Shown: piece after piece, positions 27,715 through 38,836 of the stretch
Numbering within the stretch: the first letter of the stretch is position 1
Layout of the letters: each line of letters opens with the position of its first letter
From: Vibrio zhanjiangensis
Lineage (GTDB): Bacteria > Pseudomonadota > Gammaproteobacteria > Enterobacterales > Vibrionaceae
DNA: 41,018 bases
Assembly: GCF_030161235.1 (NCBI RefSeq)
Contig: NZ_BSPW01000041.1
Location: 1-41,018, forward strand
Direction: 5' to 3'
Program-made: the position numbers and the translations under genes
Notes under the pieces: generated by a model
The model's database searches: none
What the model was told of the DNA's origin: nothing
The model's input: the letters and a program-made list of their open reading frames with translations, nothing else

Positions 27715-28271
27715 TGTCAACCATGATTGAAACTTTATATAAACCCGTGGAACAAAGTACATATAATATTGCCAAAACTATTAAGCTATTGATTTGTGAC
27801 GTAGATGGTGTTTTTTCCGATGGGCTCATCTACATGGGCAACAATGGCGAAGAACTTAAGACTTTCCATACCAGAGATGGTTACGGAGTTAAGTCACTGA
27901 TGAAAGCAGGTATTGACATTGCTATTATCACAGGACGAAAATCTGACATTGTTGAAAATCGAATGAAAGCCCTTGGTATTTCACTGATATATCAAGGTCA
28001 AGACGACAAATTGAAAGCATATGATGATATATGCAAAAGATTAAATGTTGCGCCTGAGCACACCGCTTATATCGGTGATGACCTAATAGATTGGCCTGTG
28101 ATGGAAAAGGTTGCTCTAAAAGTATGTGTAGGCGATGGGCATCCACTGCTGGTGACGCGAGCAAATTATGTAACACAGACTCTAGGAGGCCACGGGGCTG
28201 TTAGAGAGGTCTGCGATCTCATTTTGCAATCACGTGACGAGCTCGAGTCCTACAAGGGTTTAAGTATATGA
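27714..28271 (+). CDS. kdsC: 3-deoxy-D-manno-octulosonate 8-phosphate phosphatase
   Basis: KdsC removes phosphate from Kdo-8-phosphate. It has 185 residues. The HAD nucleophile motif is CDVDGV (D29, D31), and GDDLIDWPVM is the late acidic motif. An alternative ATG three codons in is possible. It overlaps lptC by ATGA. Confidence 0.95.
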   Translation: MSTMIETLYKPVEQSTYNIAKTIKLLICDVDGVFSDGLIYMGNNGEELKTFHTRDGYGVKSLMKAGIDIAIITGRKSDIVENRMKALGISLIYQGQDDKLKAYDDICKRLNVAPEHTAYIGDDLIDWPVMEKVALKVCVGDGHPLLVTRANYVTQTLGGHGAVREVCDLILQSRDELESYKGLSI

Positions 28272-28831
28272 GTGTCCAGCGTATCGGCTATCTTATTCTG
28301 GCATTTATCATCTCTTGGTCAGCCTACTATTTGATTGAGAAAGGCCGAGGGTACGATATACAAGTAGAACCAAATACCGAGTTACCCATGTTTAGCGGTG
28401 AAGATTTAACCAACACGTCATTCGACGAACAAGGTGTTCGCAGCTATGTCATTACATCAGATAAACTGGATCATTTTGCCAAAAGTGGCGATACCATTTT
28501 TGACCACCCTGTCTTAAAAGTATACAAAGAAGGCACAACTCAAGAATGGGAAGTCACCGCTGAGCAAGGCGTTTTGAATAAGGACCATGTTTTGACGCTA
28601 CAAACGAACGTCCTTGCAAAGAATTTACTACCTGATTCAGGTTTCGATATTCTATCGACTGATATGATGAATATTCAGTTAAAAAGTCGCAACTTTTGGG
28701 CTGACAACCAAGTGACTCTGATTGGCCCTCAATTTGAAACGGTAGGCCAAGCAATGAAAGGCAACTTTGCCGATAACAACGCAACCCTATACAATAGCGT
28801 ACAAAGTAAATATGAAACTGTTACACCTTAG
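28268..28831 (+). CDS. lptC: LPS export system protein LptC
   Basis: LptC links the inner-membrane LptBFG extractor to the periplasmic LptA bridge. It has 187 residues with one N-terminal membrane anchor (about 7-23) and a periplasmic beta-jellyroll. Its 3' end overlaps lptA by 20 bases. Confidence 0.93.
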   Translation: MSVQRIGYLILAFIISWSAYYLIEKGRGYDIQVEPNTELPMFSGEDLTNTSFDEQGVRSYVITSDKLDHFAKSGDTIFDHPVLKVYKEGTTQEWEVTAEQGVLNKDHVLTLQTNVLAKNLLPDSGFDILSTDMMNIQLKSRNFWADNQVTLIGPQFETVGQAMKGNFADNNATLYNSVQSKYETVTP

Positions 28832-29309
28832 TCTAATTTCCTTTTTGCTGATTTCAGGACCAGCCTTAGCCTTGTCTAATGACCTTGAACAACCTGCTTA
28901 CATTAACTCTGCCACTCAACAACTTGATATGCAGAGTAACAAAGCAACTTTTATTGGAGATGTAACACTGAAACAAGGCAGTATCAACATCAATGCTGAT
29001 AAAGTTATTGTTACCAGAAACCCCAAAGATGGCTCAATTAGAGAAATAGAGGGTTACGGCGACCTTGCCACCTTTTCCCAACTCACTGATGACGGAAAGA
29101 CACTTTATGGAGAGGCAAAAGAGCTTTACTACAAAGTCGCTGAAGATGAATTGATAATGATAGAGCAAGCAATGTTGTCACAAGATGACAGTGAAATACG
29201 TAGCAAAAAAATTCGTTACAAAATTTCAGCTCAGAAACTTATCGCAGACGGCAATCAAACTGGCGAACGTGTAAAAACGATTCTTCAGCCACAAACCATC
29301 CAAAACTAA
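28812..29309 (+). CDS. lptA: LPS transport periplasmic protein LptA
   Basis: LptA forms the periplasmic bridge that carries LPS to LptD. The chosen ATG gives 165 residues with a clear signal peptide ([20 protein letters not shown]). An upstream ATG at 28767 would prefix 15 polar residues and hide the signal. The jelly-roll strand [10 protein letters not shown] is typical. It starts inside the end of lptC. Confidence 0.94.
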   Translation: MKLLHLSLISFLLISGPALALSNDLEQPAYINSATQQLDMQSNKATFIGDVTLKQGSININADKVIVTRNPKDGSIREIEGYGDLATFSQLTDDGKTLYGEAKELYYKVAEDELIMIEQAMLSQDDSEIRSKKIRYKISAQKLIADGNQTGERVKTILQPQTIQN

Positions 29310-29311
29310 CT

Positions 29312-30037
29312 ATGGCAAAACTCAAAGCAAAACACTTAGCAAAAACATATGGCAATCGACAAGTCGTTACCGATGTAAGCCTAGAAGTGACTTCCGGACA
29401 GATTGTTGGTCTATTAGGACCTAACGGCGCTGGTAAAACTACGTCCTTTTATATGATCGTAGGACTTGTCGCCCGTGATGAAGGTTCCATTACTATTGAC
29501 GATAAAGACATCAGTATCTTGCCAATGCATAGTCGCTCTCGCATGGGGATAGGATACTTGCCGCAAGAAGCTTCTATTTTCAGGAAGCTTTCTGTTGAAG
29601 ACAATATTATGGCGGTTCTGGAAACACGTGAAGAACTCACTCGAGAGCAAAGACAAGATAAATTGGAAGATTTATTAGAAGAGTTCCACATTCAGCACAT
29701 AAGACACAGCGCTGGCATGGCACTCTCAGGTGGAGAGCGTCGGCGGGTAGAAATCGCCCGAGCACTAGCGGCTAACCCTCAATTTATTTTATTGGATGAA
29801 CCTTTTGCTGGTGTCGACCCAATATCCGTTATCGATATCAAAAAAATCATCGAACACTTACGTGATCGCGGACTGGGCGTCCTCATTACAGACCACAATG
29901 TACGTGAAACATTAGATGTGTGCGAAAAAGCTTATATCGTCAGCCAAGGACACTTAATCGCTGAAGGTACGCCAGATCAAGTGCTTAACAATGAACAAGT
30001 AAAACAAGTTTATCTCGGTGAACAATTCCGTCTATGA
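29312..30037 (+). CDS. lptB: LPS export ABC transporter ATPase LptB
   Basis: LptB powers LPS extraction with LptF/G/C. It has 241 residues. Walker A is GPNGAGKTT (36-44), the signature is LSGGERRR, and Walker B is FILLDEPF. It starts two bases after lptA and leads into rpoN 51 bases later. Confidence 0.96.
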   Translation: MAKLKAKHLAKTYGNRQVVTDVSLEVTSGQIVGLLGPNGAGKTTSFYMIVGLVARDEGSITIDDKDISILPMHSRSRMGIGYLPQEASIFRKLSVEDNIMAVLETREELTREQRQDKLEDLLEEFHIQHIRHSAGMALSGGERRRVEIARALAANPQFILLDEPFAGVDPISVIDIKKIIEHLRDRGLGVLITDHNVRETLDVCEKAYIVSQGHLIAEGTPDQVLNNEQVKQVYLGEQFRL

Positions 30038-30088
30038 TTAAAATGAAGAACGGTAAGATTCTATAGCATCTAAGGCAAACAATACTGA

Positions 30089-31552
30089 ATGAAACCCTCA
30101 TTACAACTCAAGCTGGGACAACAGTTAGCAATGACCCCACAGTTGCAACAAGCCATTCGCTTGCTGCAACTTTCTACTCTGGATCTGCAACAAGAGATTC
30201 AAGAAGCTTTGGATTCCAACCCGCTTTTAGAAGTAGAAGATGGTTCAGAAGAAAGTCAAAATCTTGAAGAAAAATCCATCCACAGCGAAGAAAAGGACAG
30301 TAATTCTGAACTTACGGAGCCCGAAGTAAAAGACAGCTCTGAACTCATCGAAACATCAGAAATCAGTAATGAACTTGAAATTGATACGACTTGGGAAGAC
30401 GTGTATAGCGCAAATACGGGTAGTACCGGCATAGCGTTAGATGATGACATGCCAGTCTATCAAGGAGAAACCACTCAATCCTTACATGATTACTTAACTT
30501 GGCAACTGGATCTCACCCCCTTTAGTGACACAGATCGAACCATAGCGATGGCTATTATTGATGCCATTGACGACTACGGTTATCTGACAATATCTACCCA
30601 AGATATTCTTGAGAGCTTTGACAATGAGGAAATCGAATTAGAAGAGATTGAAGCAGTTCGTAAGCGAGTTCAGCAATTTGATCCATTAGGCGTCGCGTCC
30701 AACAATCTACAAGACTGTCTACTGTTGCAACTTGCCGCTTTTCCTGAAGATACGCCTTGGTTAAAAGAAGCCAAACTCGTACTGACCAACCATATCGATC
30801 AGTTGGGTAATCGTGACTATAAAGTCATCATAAAAGAGGCAAGATTAAAAGAGTCTGAACTGAAAGAAGCTCTGAACCTTATCCAACAATTAGATCCCCG
30901 CCCAGGAAGCCGTATTGCAGCTGAGCATGCTGAATATGTCATTCCAGACGTATCTGTGTTCAAGGAACGTGGTAAATGGCTTGTAACCATAAATCCAGAT
31001 TCAATCCCCAGATTAAAAGTCAATCAACACTACGCTGCGTTAGGCAAAGGCAGCAGCTCTGATAGTCAGTATATTCGTTCCAATCTTCAAGAAGCCAAAT
31101 GGCTAATTAAAAGCTTAGAAAGTAGAAACGAAACCTTATTGAAGGTTGCCAAATGTATTGTTGAACATCAACGTGATTTCTTTGAATACGGCGAAGAAGC
31201 CATGAAGCCGATGGTCCTCAATGATGTGGCACTCGATGTTGATATGCATGAATCAACCATTTCGAGGGTCACTACCCAGAAATACATGCACACACCACGA
31301 GGTATTTTTGAGCTAAAATTTTTCTTTTCCAGCCATGTCAGTACTGATAATGGTGGGGAATGTTCATCCACTGCAATCCGGGCTTTGATTAAAAAGCTGG
31401 TTGCTGCCGAAAATAGTGCCAAACCACTCAGTGACAGCAAAATTGCAGCCCTACTTGCTGACCAGGGGATTCAGGTCGCTAGGAGAACAATAGCGAAATA
31501 CCGAGAATCTCTAGGCATCGCCCCTTCGAGTCAGCGTAAACGCCTACTATAA
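30089..31552 (+). CDS. rpoN: RNA polymerase sigma-54 factor
   Basis: RpoN directs RNA polymerase to -24/-12 promoters that need enhancer-binding proteins; in vibrios these include nitrogen and flagellar genes. It has 487 residues. Region I is the Gln/Leu-rich start [18 protein letters not shown] very acidic region II lies at about 50-120. The C-terminal RpoN box [10 protein letters not shown] is at about 464-473. It is part of the conserved lptB-rpoN-hpf-ptsN order. Confidence 0.98.
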   Translation: MKPSLQLKLGQQLAMTPQLQQAIRLLQLSTLDLQQEIQEALDSNPLLEVEDGSEESQNLEEKSIHSEEKDSNSELTEPEVKDSSELIETSEISNELEIDTTWEDVYSANTGSTGIALDDDMPVYQGETTQSLHDYLTWQLDLTPFSDTDRTIAMAIIDAIDDYGYLTISTQDILESFDNEEIELEEIEAVRKRVQQFDPLGVASNNLQDCLLLQLAAFPEDTPWLKEAKLVLTNHIDQLGNRDYKVIIKEARLKESELKEALNLIQQLDPRPGSRIAAEHAEYVIPDVSVFKERGKWLVTINPDSIPRLKVNQHYAALGKGSSSDSQYIRSNLQEAKWLIKSLESRNETLLKVAKCIVEHQRDFFEYGEEAMKPMVLNDVALDVDMHESTISRVTTQKYMHTPRGIFELKFFFSSHVSTDNGGECSSTAIRALIKKLVAAENSAKPLSDSKIAALLADQGIQVARRTIAKYRESLGIAPSSQRKRLL

Positions 31553-31577
31553 GGCACCTAACCAAGAAGGAAAGTCT

Positions 31578-31865
31578 ATGCACATCAATATAAATGGCCA
31601 CCACATTGAGCTCACCGATTCAATGCAAGACTACGTAAACGAAAAGTTTCAAAAGCTTGAGCGCTTTTTTGACCATATAAATAACGTACATGTTGTTTTA
31701 AAAGTTGAAAAACTTCGTCAAATCGCGGAAGCTACCCTTCACGTCAACCAAGGCGAGATCCACGCTTCAGCAGATGAAGAAAACATTTATGCTGCCGTTG
31801 ACTCTTTGGTCGACAAATTGGTTAGACAATTAAACAAACACAAAGAAAAGTTAAATACACATTAA
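31578..31865 (+). CDS. hpf: ribosome hibernation promoting factor (short form)
   Basis: HPF binds idle 30S subunits and promotes 100S ribosome dimers in stationary phase. The 95-residue length is the short form, lacking the C-terminal dimerisation domain of long HPF. The family start MHININGHHIELTDSMQDYV and strand ATLHVNQGEIHA are clear. AAGGAAAG precedes the ATG. Confidence 0.94.
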   Translation: MHININGHHIELTDSMQDYVNEKFQKLERFFDHINNVHVVLKVEKLRQIAEATLHVNQGEIHASADEENIYAAVDSLVDKLVRQLNKHKEKLNTH

Positions 31866-31870
31866 ATATC

Positions 31871-32317
31871 ATGCAACTAAGTGAAATCCTCTCATTGGAC
31901 TGCACCAAAAGTGCAGTCCAATGTACTAGTAAAAAGCGAGCACTTGAGATGATCAGTGAAATCGTCGCAACGCACACCGGACAGAATCCTACTGAGCTAT
32001 TTGAGTGTATGCTCAGCAGAGAAAAAGTCGGCAGCACTGGTATAGGTAATGGTATCGCCATTCCTCATGCACGTATGCAATCGACGGATAAGGCTGTGGC
32101 CGTTTTACTACAGTGTGAATCGCCCATCGAGTTTGATTCTATCGATAATCGACCGGTTGATCTCTTGTTCGCTCTTTTAGTACCCGATGCACAATGTAAA
32201 GAGCATCTAAAAACCCTTTCAAGCATGGCAGAGCGATTAAATAACAAACAAGTTCTCAAACAACTGCGTAAGGCCAAGTCCGATCAGGAGCTTTACGATA
32301 TCATGGTTAACCATTGA
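31871..32317 (+). CDS. ptsN: nitrogen PTS protein EIIA-Ntr
   Basis: This is the terminal phosphocarrier of the nitrogen PTS. It has 148 residues with the active-site histidine in GIAIPHAR (H66). Unphosphorylated forms regulate potassium transport and sensor kinases in enterics. The stop codon overlaps the rapZ ATG (TGATG). Confidence 0.95.
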   Translation: MQLSEILSLDCTKSAVQCTSKKRALEMISEIVATHTGQNPTELFECMLSREKVGSTGIGNGIAIPHARMQSTDKAVAVLLQCESPIEFDSIDNRPVDLLFALLVPDAQCKEHLKTLSSMAERLNNKQVLKQLRKAKSDQELYDIMVNH

Positions 32318-33180
32318 TGCGTCTTATCATTGTTAGCGGGCAGTCTGGAGCAGGAAAAACCGTAGCACTTCGCGTACTCGAAGATTTGGGTTACTACTGT
32401 GTGGACAATTTACCTGTCGATTTACTGGATAAATTTATCAAGTCCGTCAAATCCAGCAAGCAAAATGTTGCCGTTAGTATTGATATTCGAAACTTACCTA
32501 CAGAACCTAATTTGCTTATCGATACTTTGAGCAAACTGAAAAAATCCTCTGACGTAAGCATTCTGTTTCTAGATGCCAAGAAAGACACCTTACTTAAACG
32601 CTATAGTGAAACTCGGCGCATACACCCCTTAACTCTCAGCCAAGAGAACACCTCGTTAGAGCAAGCTATCGAAAAAGAGCGCTGTATTTTGTCTCCTCTC
32701 AAAGAACATGCTGACTTGGTCATAGATAGCAGTAACAAATCATTACATGAGCTAAGTGAAGTGGTCAGAATGCGTATTGAGGGCCGAGAGCGTAAAGACC
32801 TCGTTATGGTTTTTCAATCTTTTGGCTACAAGTATGGACTACCAAGTGACGCTGACTATGTCTTTGATGTACGCTTTTTGCCAAATCCTCATTGGGAGCC
32901 AGCACTGCGCCCCATGACAGGGCTAGATGCCCCTATTAAAGCCTTTCTCGAAAGTCACCAAGATGTGCTGAACTTAAAAAAGCAAATTGAAACATTCATC
33001 GAAAACTGGTTGCCCTTACTTGAAAAAAATAATCGTAGCTATCTAACGGTTGCTATCGGCTGCACGGGAGGCCAGCACCGCTCTGTCTATCTTGCACAAC
33101 AAATTGGTGAGCACTTTGCCCAAATGGGGCATCAAGTACAAGTTCGCCATACCAGTTTGGAAAAGACACACAAGGAATAA
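32317..33180 (+). CDS. rapZ: RNase adapter protein RapZ
   Basis: RapZ binds small RNA GlmZ and delivers it to RNase E, controlling glucosamine-6-phosphate synthase. The ATG at 32317 overlaps the ptsN stop; the preceding TTG at 32314 is unlikely. It has 287 residues. Walker A is GQSGAGKT (8-15), and the C-terminal part has [11 protein letters not shown], the RNA/metabolite-binding loop. Confidence 0.95.
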   Translation: MRLIIVSGQSGAGKTVALRVLEDLGYYCVDNLPVDLLDKFIKSVKSSKQNVAVSIDIRNLPTEPNLLIDTLSKLKKSSDVSILFLDAKKDTLLKRYSETRRIHPLTLSQENTSLEQAIEKERCILSPLKEHADLVIDSSNKSLHELSEVVRMRIEGRERKDLVMVFQSFGYKYGLPSDADYVFDVRFLPNPHWEPALRPMTGLDAPIKAFLESHQDVLNLKKQIETFIENWLPLLEKNNRSYLTVAIGCTGGQHRSVYLAQQIGEHFAQMGHQVQVRHTSLEKTHKE

Positions 33181-33183
33181 CCC

Positions 33184-33459
33184 ATGTCTCAACGTAGAAC
33201 TGTCCTTATCCAAAACCGATTGGGGCTACATGCTCGAGCTGCGGTAAAGCTTGTAGAGCTTGCTCAATCCTTTGAAGCCACTCTGACTATCCAAAATCAT
33301 GATGGTAAAGAAGTGACTGCTGATAGTGTCATGGGATTGCTCATGCTTGAGTCTTCACAAGGCGAACATGTAACAATTACCGCTGATGGCGATGATGCCA
33401 AACATGCATTAGATGCTGTCTGCCATCTCATCGAAGACAAATTCGAAGAGGCTGAATAA
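33184..33459 (+). CDS. ptsO: HPr-like phosphocarrier NPr
   Basis: NPr passes phosphate from EI-Ntr to EIIA-Ntr. It has 91 residues, with active-site histidine H16 in [10 protein letters not shown]. It begins three bases after rapZ and ends the rpoN-hpf-ptsN-rapZ-ptsO cluster. No U-tract terminator follows, so some readthrough into mgtE is possible. Confidence 0.95.
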   Translation: MSQRRTVLIQNRLGLHARAAVKLVELAQSFEATLTIQNHDGKEVTADSVMGLLMLESSQGEHVTITADGDDAKHALDAVCHLIEDKFEEAE

Positions 33460-33573
33460 CTTTATCGCCCAAGATAAAAGAAAATCACTCCCTTTTATAT
33501 TAACTTATTAAATAAACACTAAAATTAAGTTATTATTCGACATATTGTAAGCTTATAGAGTCAGGAGGAAAAA

Positions 33574-34929
33574 ATGGCAGAGCAAATTGAATTCGATCAA
33601 GCTCACCAAGCCCTCCAAGAAGTTTCAGACGCTCTAGACAATGGTAGATTTGTTCATGTCCGGCGGCAACTTCAGGACATGGAACCGGAAGATATTGCCC
33701 ATCTGTTAGAAGCCTCGCCGAGAAAAAGTCGTGATGTTCTCTGGCAACTTACTGATCCTGAAGACTATGGTGAGATCCTCGACGAATTAAGTGAGGATGT
33801 CAAAGATGCTCTAGTCTCTAAAATGGAACCTGAGGTACTTGCTGAAGCAACCGAGGGTATGGACACGGATGACGTAGCGTACGTTCTTCGTAGTTTGCCT
33901 GATGACGTATCACGTGAAGTCCTTTCACAAATGGATATCTCAGACCGTTTACGAGTGGAAGCGGCATTATCCTACGCTGAGGATACAGCAGGTGGACTGA
34001 TGAATACTGACGTCATCACTATTCGTGCTGACGTTGACGTTGACGTTGTCCTACGATATCTGAGAATGAAAGGAGAGTTACCTCAAGCAACGGACGCGCT
34101 TTATGTCATTGATGAAGAGAGTCAACTTATCGGCCAGCTGCCTATTACCACCCTAATCACCACACAACCAGATGTGAAAGTCAGTGACGTTATGGCAGAT
34201 GCTGATGAAGCCATCGAAGTGACGATGAGTGACTCTGACGTTGCTAGTCTATTTGAACGTCGTAATTGGGTTTCAGCTCCTGTGATTAACGAAAACAAAC
34301 ATCTCGTTGGTCGAATCACTATTGATGATGTTGTCGATGTAATCCGTGAAGACGCTGAGCATTCCATGATGAGCATGGCAGGTATGAATGATGATGAAGA
34401 TACCTTTGCTCCTGTAGTCAAGTCTGCACGAAAGCGCAGTGTTTGGCTCGGAGCCAATGTACTTGCAGCCTTAGCCGCTGCCTCAGTCTCCAACATGTTT
34501 GAGGCTACGTTAGATCAAATGGCAGCCATCGCAGTCCTTATGACCATAGTACCGTCGATGGGAGGTGTCGCTGGTAACCAAACCGTTGCGCTTGTGATCC
34601 GTGGTCTAGCTCTGGGGCACATCGGTGATGCTAACAAACGTGAACTGCTAATGAAAGAGGCTGCCATAGGTCTAGTAAACGGCATCATGTGGGCACTGAT
34701 CATTGGTGGTATCGTTGTCGCTTGGAAAGGAAATTGGATGTTGGGAGGAATTATTTCCGCAGCGATGCTAACCAATTTACTGGTTGCGGGTATCGCTGGA
34801 GTAACTATTCCTATCCTGTTGAAAAAAATGAATATAGATCCTGCACTTGCGGGAGGAATGGCACTGACAACTGTGACGGATGTTATCGGCTTATCTGTAT
34901 TCCTTGGTTTGGCTACACTGATGATTTAG
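33574..34929 (+). CDS. mgtE: magnesium transporter MgtE
   Basis: MgtE is a magnesium-gated channel of the inner membrane. It has 451 residues. The N domain is superhelical and acidic (about 1-130), two CBS domains lie at about 135-260, and five C-terminal membrane helices follow (about 285-450). A GGAGG ribosome site precedes the ATG. An in-frame 6-bp repeat (GACGTT) near 34027 encodes a short DVDVDV run in the first CBS domain. No magnesium riboswitch is visible in the 114-bp upstream spacer. Confidence 0.95.
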   Translation: MAEQIEFDQAHQALQEVSDALDNGRFVHVRRQLQDMEPEDIAHLLEASPRKSRDVLWQLTDPEDYGEILDELSEDVKDALVSKMEPEVLAEATEGMDTDDVAYVLRSLPDDVSREVLSQMDISDRLRVEAALSYAEDTAGGLMNTDVITIRADVDVDVVLRYLRMKGELPQATDALYVIDEESQLIGQLPITTLITTQPDVKVSDVMADADEAIEVTMSDSDVASLFERRNWVSAPVINENKHLVGRITIDDVVDVIREDAEHSMMSMAGMNDDEDTFAPVVKSARKRSVWLGANVLAALAAASVSNMFEATLDQMAAIAVLMTIVPSMGGVAGNQTVALVIRGLALGHIGDANKRELLMKEAAIGLVNGIMWALIIGGIVVAWKGNWMLGGIISAAMLTNLLVAGIAGVTIPILLKKMNIDPALAGGMALTTVTDVIGLSVFLGLATLMI

Positions 34930-34944
34930 CCAAACCACAGTAAT

Positions 34945-34973
34945 AAAAAAGCACAGCATTGGCTGTGCTTTTT
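34945..34973. terminator. bidirectional terminator between mgtE and metH
   Basis: A 7-bp GC-rich stem (34951-34957 with 34962-34968) with an ATTG loop is flanked by an A-tract and a T-tract and serves both convergent genes. Confidence 0.93.
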
Positions 34974-34989
34974 GCTATATAAAGAAAAG

Positions 34990-37900
34990 TTAGTTGATAT
35001 TAGGACCTAACCATTTCTCAGCTTCAGTATTGTCCCACCCTTTACGCTCAGCATAACTCTCGACTTGATCTTGCTGGATTTGGGCAATAGCAAAATAACG
35101 TGAATCAGGGTGTGAGAAATACCAACCTGACACTGAGGCGCCTGGCCACATTGCATAGCTAGTGGTTAAGGACATCTCTATGGTCTGCTCAACATTCAAC
35201 AACTCCCACAAGGTCCCTTTTTCAGTATGCTCTGGGCAAGCTGGGTAGCCTGGCGCGGGACGAATACCTTGATACTTCTCTCGTATCAGTTCCTCATTTG
35301 ATAGGCTTTCATCCTTTGCATATCCCCAGATATCTTTACGTACTCTCTCATGCAAGTATTCAGCAAAAGCCTCAGCAAGTCGATCGGCAACCGCTTGGAT
35401 CATAATCGCGTTATAATCATCTCCATTAGCTTTATACTCATCAGCTAACTCACGTTCACCAATCCCACCAGTTACAGCAAACGCACCAATCCAATCCAAT
35501 TTTCCAGAAGATTTAGGGGCAATAAAATCAGACAAACAATAGTTGTATCCTTTCGGTTTTTCAGTTTGCTGGCGTAAGTTATGTAATACTTTTTGTACTT
35601 GAGTACGAGATTCGTCAGTATAAACTTCAATATCATCGCCAATACTCGCGGCTGGAAAAAGAGCACACATACCGCGAGCTTTAAGTAATCCCTCTCTCTC
35701 TACTCTATCAAGCAATTCATTGGCATCTGCAAATAGCCTTTTCGCTTCATCGCCAACTTCTTCATGTTCCAAAATAGTGGGATATTTTCCAACCAAAGAC
35801 CAAGTCATAAAGAATGGCGTCCAATCAATGTATTGACGTAAAGTCGCGACATCAAAATCATCAAACACGTGCACTCCATGTTTAGCTGGGACTGGCGGCG
35901 TATACTTGTCCCAGTCAATAGCCATCTTATTCGCGCGAGCTTGCTCTAGTGTTACTGGTTTTGTACGTGGCTTCTTGCGGTTATGCTGATCGCGAACTCG
36001 CACATAATCTGCATCAAGTTTTTCAACAAAGGGAGGCCGTAGTTCATCAGAAAGTAGCGAGGTACACACCCCCACAGCGCGAGACGCATTGTTCACATAC
36101 ACAACCGGATGGCGATAATTTTGCTCTATTTTTACCGCAGTATGCGCTTTAGATGTAGTCGCCCCGCCAATCAATAATGGTAGTTCAAAACCAAGCCGTT
36201 CCATTTCTTTGGCAACATGCACCATTTCATCTAAAGAGGGGGTAATCAAGCCCGATAAACCAATAATATCGACATTTTCTTCTTTGGCGACTTTAAGAAT
36301 TTTTTCACACGGAACCATCACGCCTAAATCAATGATCTCGTAGTTATTGCACTGCAAAACGACGCCGACAATATTTTTGCCGATATCGTGAACATCACCT
36401 TTGACCGTCGCTAAAAGTATCTTACCGTTAGAAAACCCGGCTTGCTTTTCAGCATTGATAAATGGCTCGAGGTGCGCCACAGCCTGTTTCATTACCCGTG
36501 CAGATTTCACGACTTGGGGCAAAAACATTTTACCTTCGCCAAATAAGTCACCGACAACGTTCATGCCATCCATCAATGGACCTTCGATGACCTCTAACGG
36601 TTTAGCGGCTTGAACTCGTGCCTCTTCAGTATCTTCGACAATAAATTCGGTAATTCCCTTAACCAATGCGTGCTCTAAACGTTTTTCAACTGGCCAAGTC
36701 CTCCACTCCAAAGCACTCGCGTCTTCCTCTTTACCCACGCCTTTCTGCGCATAGTCAGCCGCAATATCGAGTAATCTCTCTGTTGCGTCGTTACGACGAT
36801 TTAGCACGACATCTTCAACCGCTTCTCGAAGCTTTTCAGGAACATTGTCATAGATTTCCAATTGACCTGCGTTCACTATGCCCATGTCCATGCCATTGCG
36901 AAAACAATGGTAAAGAAATACTGCATGAATCGCTTCTCGTACGTAGTTGTTGCCCCTAAATGAAAACGAAACGTTGGATACGCCTCCAGAAATCATCGCG
37001 TGCGGGAGATCACGTTTAATATCGGCCACAGCTTCGATAAAATCGACCGCGTAGTTGTTGTGCTCTTCAATCCCTGTCGCTACTGCGAAGATATTAGGGT
37101 CAAAAATAATATCCTCTGCTGGGAAACCTACCTCATCCACCAAAATCCGATAAGCTTGCGTACAAATTTCAAGCTTACGTTGACGAGTTTCTGCCTGACC
37201 AACTTCGTCAAAGGCCATAACAATGACCGCGGCCCCATAACGGCGAATCAATTTAGCCTGTTCAACAAATTTATCTTTGCCTTCTTTCAATGAAATAGAG
37301 TTTACTATCCCTTTGCCTTGAATGCATTTAAGTCCAGCCTCAATGACTTCCCACTTTGAAGAGTCAACCATGATAGGGACTTTGGATATCTCAGGCTCAG
37401 ACGCACACAAATTGAGGAAACGAACCATGCATGCCTCAGCGTCCAACATGCCCTCATCCATATTGATATCGATAATTTGAGCGCCATTTTCAACCTGTTG
37501 GCGAGCAACGTCTAACGCTTCATCATATAACTCTTCTTTAATGAGTCGTTTAAAGCGCGCCGATCCTGTGACATTGGTTCTTTCGCCAACGTTGACAAAT
37601 AAGGTGTCTTTTTCGATTGTCAGAGGCTCTAATCCTGAGAGGCGACATGCAACAGCTAACTCAGGGATCTGGCGGGGTGCGATCCCTTCTACTGCCTTGG
37701 CCATAAACTGAATATGTTCAGGAGTGGTACCACAGCAGCCACCAATTAAGTTGAGAAAGCCACTTTCTGCCCATTCTTTAACATGAACAGCCATATCGCT
37801 GGGAGACAGATCATATTCCCCAAATGCATTGGGTAATCCAGCATTAGGATGCGCGGATACATATGACTCTGAAATACGAGAAAGCTCTTCTACATAAGGG

Positions 37901-38667
37901 CGAAGTTCATCTGGCCCAAGCGCGCAATTAAGACCAAATGAGATAGGTTTTACATGGCGAAGCGAGTTATAAAAGGCCTCTGTAGTCTGTCCGGATAATG
38001 TTCGTCCCGATGCGTCTGTAATCGTCCCAGAAATCATCACAGGCAAACTCAGACCTAATTCTTCAAATACAGTGTCAACTGCAAATGCACTGGCCTTCGC
38101 ATTTAACGTGTCAAAGATGGTTTCAATGAGTATGAGGTCACATCCACCTTTTATCAAAGCTCTTGTAGATTCGGAGTAAGCGCACACCAATTCATCAAAA
38201 CTCACGTTCCGATAGCCTGGATCATTTACATCAGGAGAAATAGAGCAAGTACGGTTAGTTGGTCCAAGCACGCCAGCAACATAGCGAGGTTTGTCAGGTG
38301 TCTTGGCTGTCCATTCATCGGCAGCTTCACGGGCCAACTTCGCTGCTTGGTAATTGATTTCCTCGCTAAGGCTTTCCATATCGTAATCTGCCATGGCAAT
38401 AGTCGTGGCATTGAACGTGTTAGTTTCGAGAATATCAGCCCCAGCTTGCAAATATTCACAATGGATGGCTTTGATCAAGTCAGGCTGAGTGAGTACTAAA
38501 AGATCATTATTGCCTTTAAGATCACAATGCCAATTGGCAAACCGCTCTCCTCGATATCCCGATTCTTCTAATTTATGCCCCTGAATCATAGTGCCCATAC
38601 CGCCATCAATCAGCAATATGCGTTGTTTTAATTGAGCGTCTATCTGTTGCCTTACATTACTTCCCAC
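34990..38667 (-). CDS. metH: cobalamin-dependent methionine synthase
   Basis: MetH transfers a methyl group from methyltetrahydrofolate through cobalamin to homocysteine. The 1225-residue length matches E. coli at 1227. In order it has the homocysteine domain with zinc cysteines (NCALGPDEL and GGCCGTT), the pterin domain, the cobalamin domain with axial histidine H760 in DVHDIGKN, and the C-terminal SAM reactivation domain. It starts with GTG, supported by GAGG 7 bases upstream. A MetJ-like operator lies 51-74 bp upstream. No cobalamin or SAM riboswitch is visible in the short leader. Confidence 0.97.
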   Translation of the reverse strand: MGSNVRQQIDAQLKQRILLIDGGMGTMIQGHKLEESGYRGERFANWHCDLKGNNDLLVLTQPDLIKAIHCEYLQAGADILETNTFNATTIAMADYDMESLSEEINYQAAKLAREAADEWTAKTPDKPRYVAGVLGPTNRTCSISPDVNDPGYRNVSFDELVCAYSESTRALIKGGCDLILIETIFDTLNAKASAFAVDTVFEELGLSLPVMISGTITDASGRTLSGQTTEAFYNSLRHVKPISFGLNCALGPDELRPYVEELSRISESYVSAHPNAGLPNAFGEYDLSPSDMAVHVKEWAESGFLNLIGGCCGTTPEHIQFMAKAVEGIAPRQIPELAVACRLSGLEPLTIEKDTLFVNVGERTNVTGSARFKRLIKEELYDEALDVARQQVENGAQIIDINMDEGMLDAEACMVRFLNLCASEPEISKVPIMVDSSKWEVIEAGLKCIQGKGIVNSISLKEGKDKFVEQAKLIRRYGAAVIVMAFDEVGQAETRQRKLEICTQAYRILVDEVGFPAEDIIFDPNIFAVATGIEEHNNYAVDFIEAVADIKRDLPHAMISGGVSNVSFSFRGNNYVREAIHAVFLYHCFRNGMDMGIVNAGQLEIYDNVPEKLREAVEDVVLNRRNDATERLLDIAADYAQKGVGKEEDASALEWRTWPVEKRLEHALVKGITEFIVEDTEEARVQAAKPLEVIEGPLMDGMNVVGDLFGEGKMFLPQVVKSARVMKQAVAHLEPFINAEKQAGFSNGKILLATVKGDVHDIGKNIVGVVLQCNNYEIIDLGVMVPCEKILKVAKEENVDIIGLSGLITPSLDEMVHVAKEMERLGFELPLLIGGATTSKAHTAVKIEQNYRHPVVYVNNASRAVGVCTSLLSDELRPPFVEKLDADYVRVRDQHNRKKPRTKPVTLEQARANKMAIDWDKYTPPVPAKHGVHVFDDFDVATLRQYIDWTPFFMTWSLVGKYPTILEHEEVGDEAKRLFADANELLDRVEREGLLKARGMCALFPAASIGDDIEVYTDESRTQVQKVLHNLRQQTEKPKGYNYCLSDFIAPKSSGKLDWIGAFAVTGGIGERELADEYKANGDDYNAIMIQAVADRLAEAFAEYLHERVRKDIWGYAKDESLSNEELIREKYQGIRPAPGYPACPEHTEKGTLWELLNVEQTIEMSLTTSYAMWPGASVSGWYFSHPDSRYFAIAQIQQDQVESYAERKGWDNTEAEKWLGPNIN

Positions 38668-38717
38668 GGTACAGCCTCATCATTTTCCTTATTGACTCAT
38701 CCTATCACAGTTAAAAA

Positions 38718-38741
38718 AGGAGTCTAGACGTCCAAACGACT
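38718..38741. promoter_or_regulatory. candidate MetJ operator (three adjacent met boxes)
   Basis: Three contiguous 8-mers match the met box AGACGTCT: AGGAGTCT at 38718-38725 (6 of 8), AGACGTCC at 38726-38733 (7 of 8) and AAACGACT at 38734-38741 (6 of 8). Adjacent repeats are how MetJ dimers bind cooperatively. The array overlaps a weak -35 (TAGACT) for metH, whose -10 candidate TAGGAT is at 38699-38704 on the minus strand. Confidence 0.6.
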
Positions 38742-38836
38742 AAATTTATCACTGAAGAATGACAAAAAAACGTTTGCTATTTAATCACGTCGAGAAGAAA
38801 ATTCTCAGTCATAATTTGTCACACTCTGAGATCCCA

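Noticed and set aside
28767..28811. Upstream ATG for lptA
   Set aside because: It would place 15 polar residues before the signal peptide, and it lies inside lptC; 28812 gives a normal signal sequence.
33461..33478. Terminator after ptsO
   Set aside because: TTTATC and GATAAA can pair, but the stem is AT-rich and short with no following T-run.
33460..33573. Magnesium riboswitch upstream of mgtE
   Set aside because: The spacer is only 114 bases, AT-rich and without the long helices expected of an M-box.
38759..38836. 26-residue extension of the NhaP-type antiporter
   Set aside because: It is polar and without membrane character; the ATG at 38837 begins directly at the first helix. The extension is not fully excluded.
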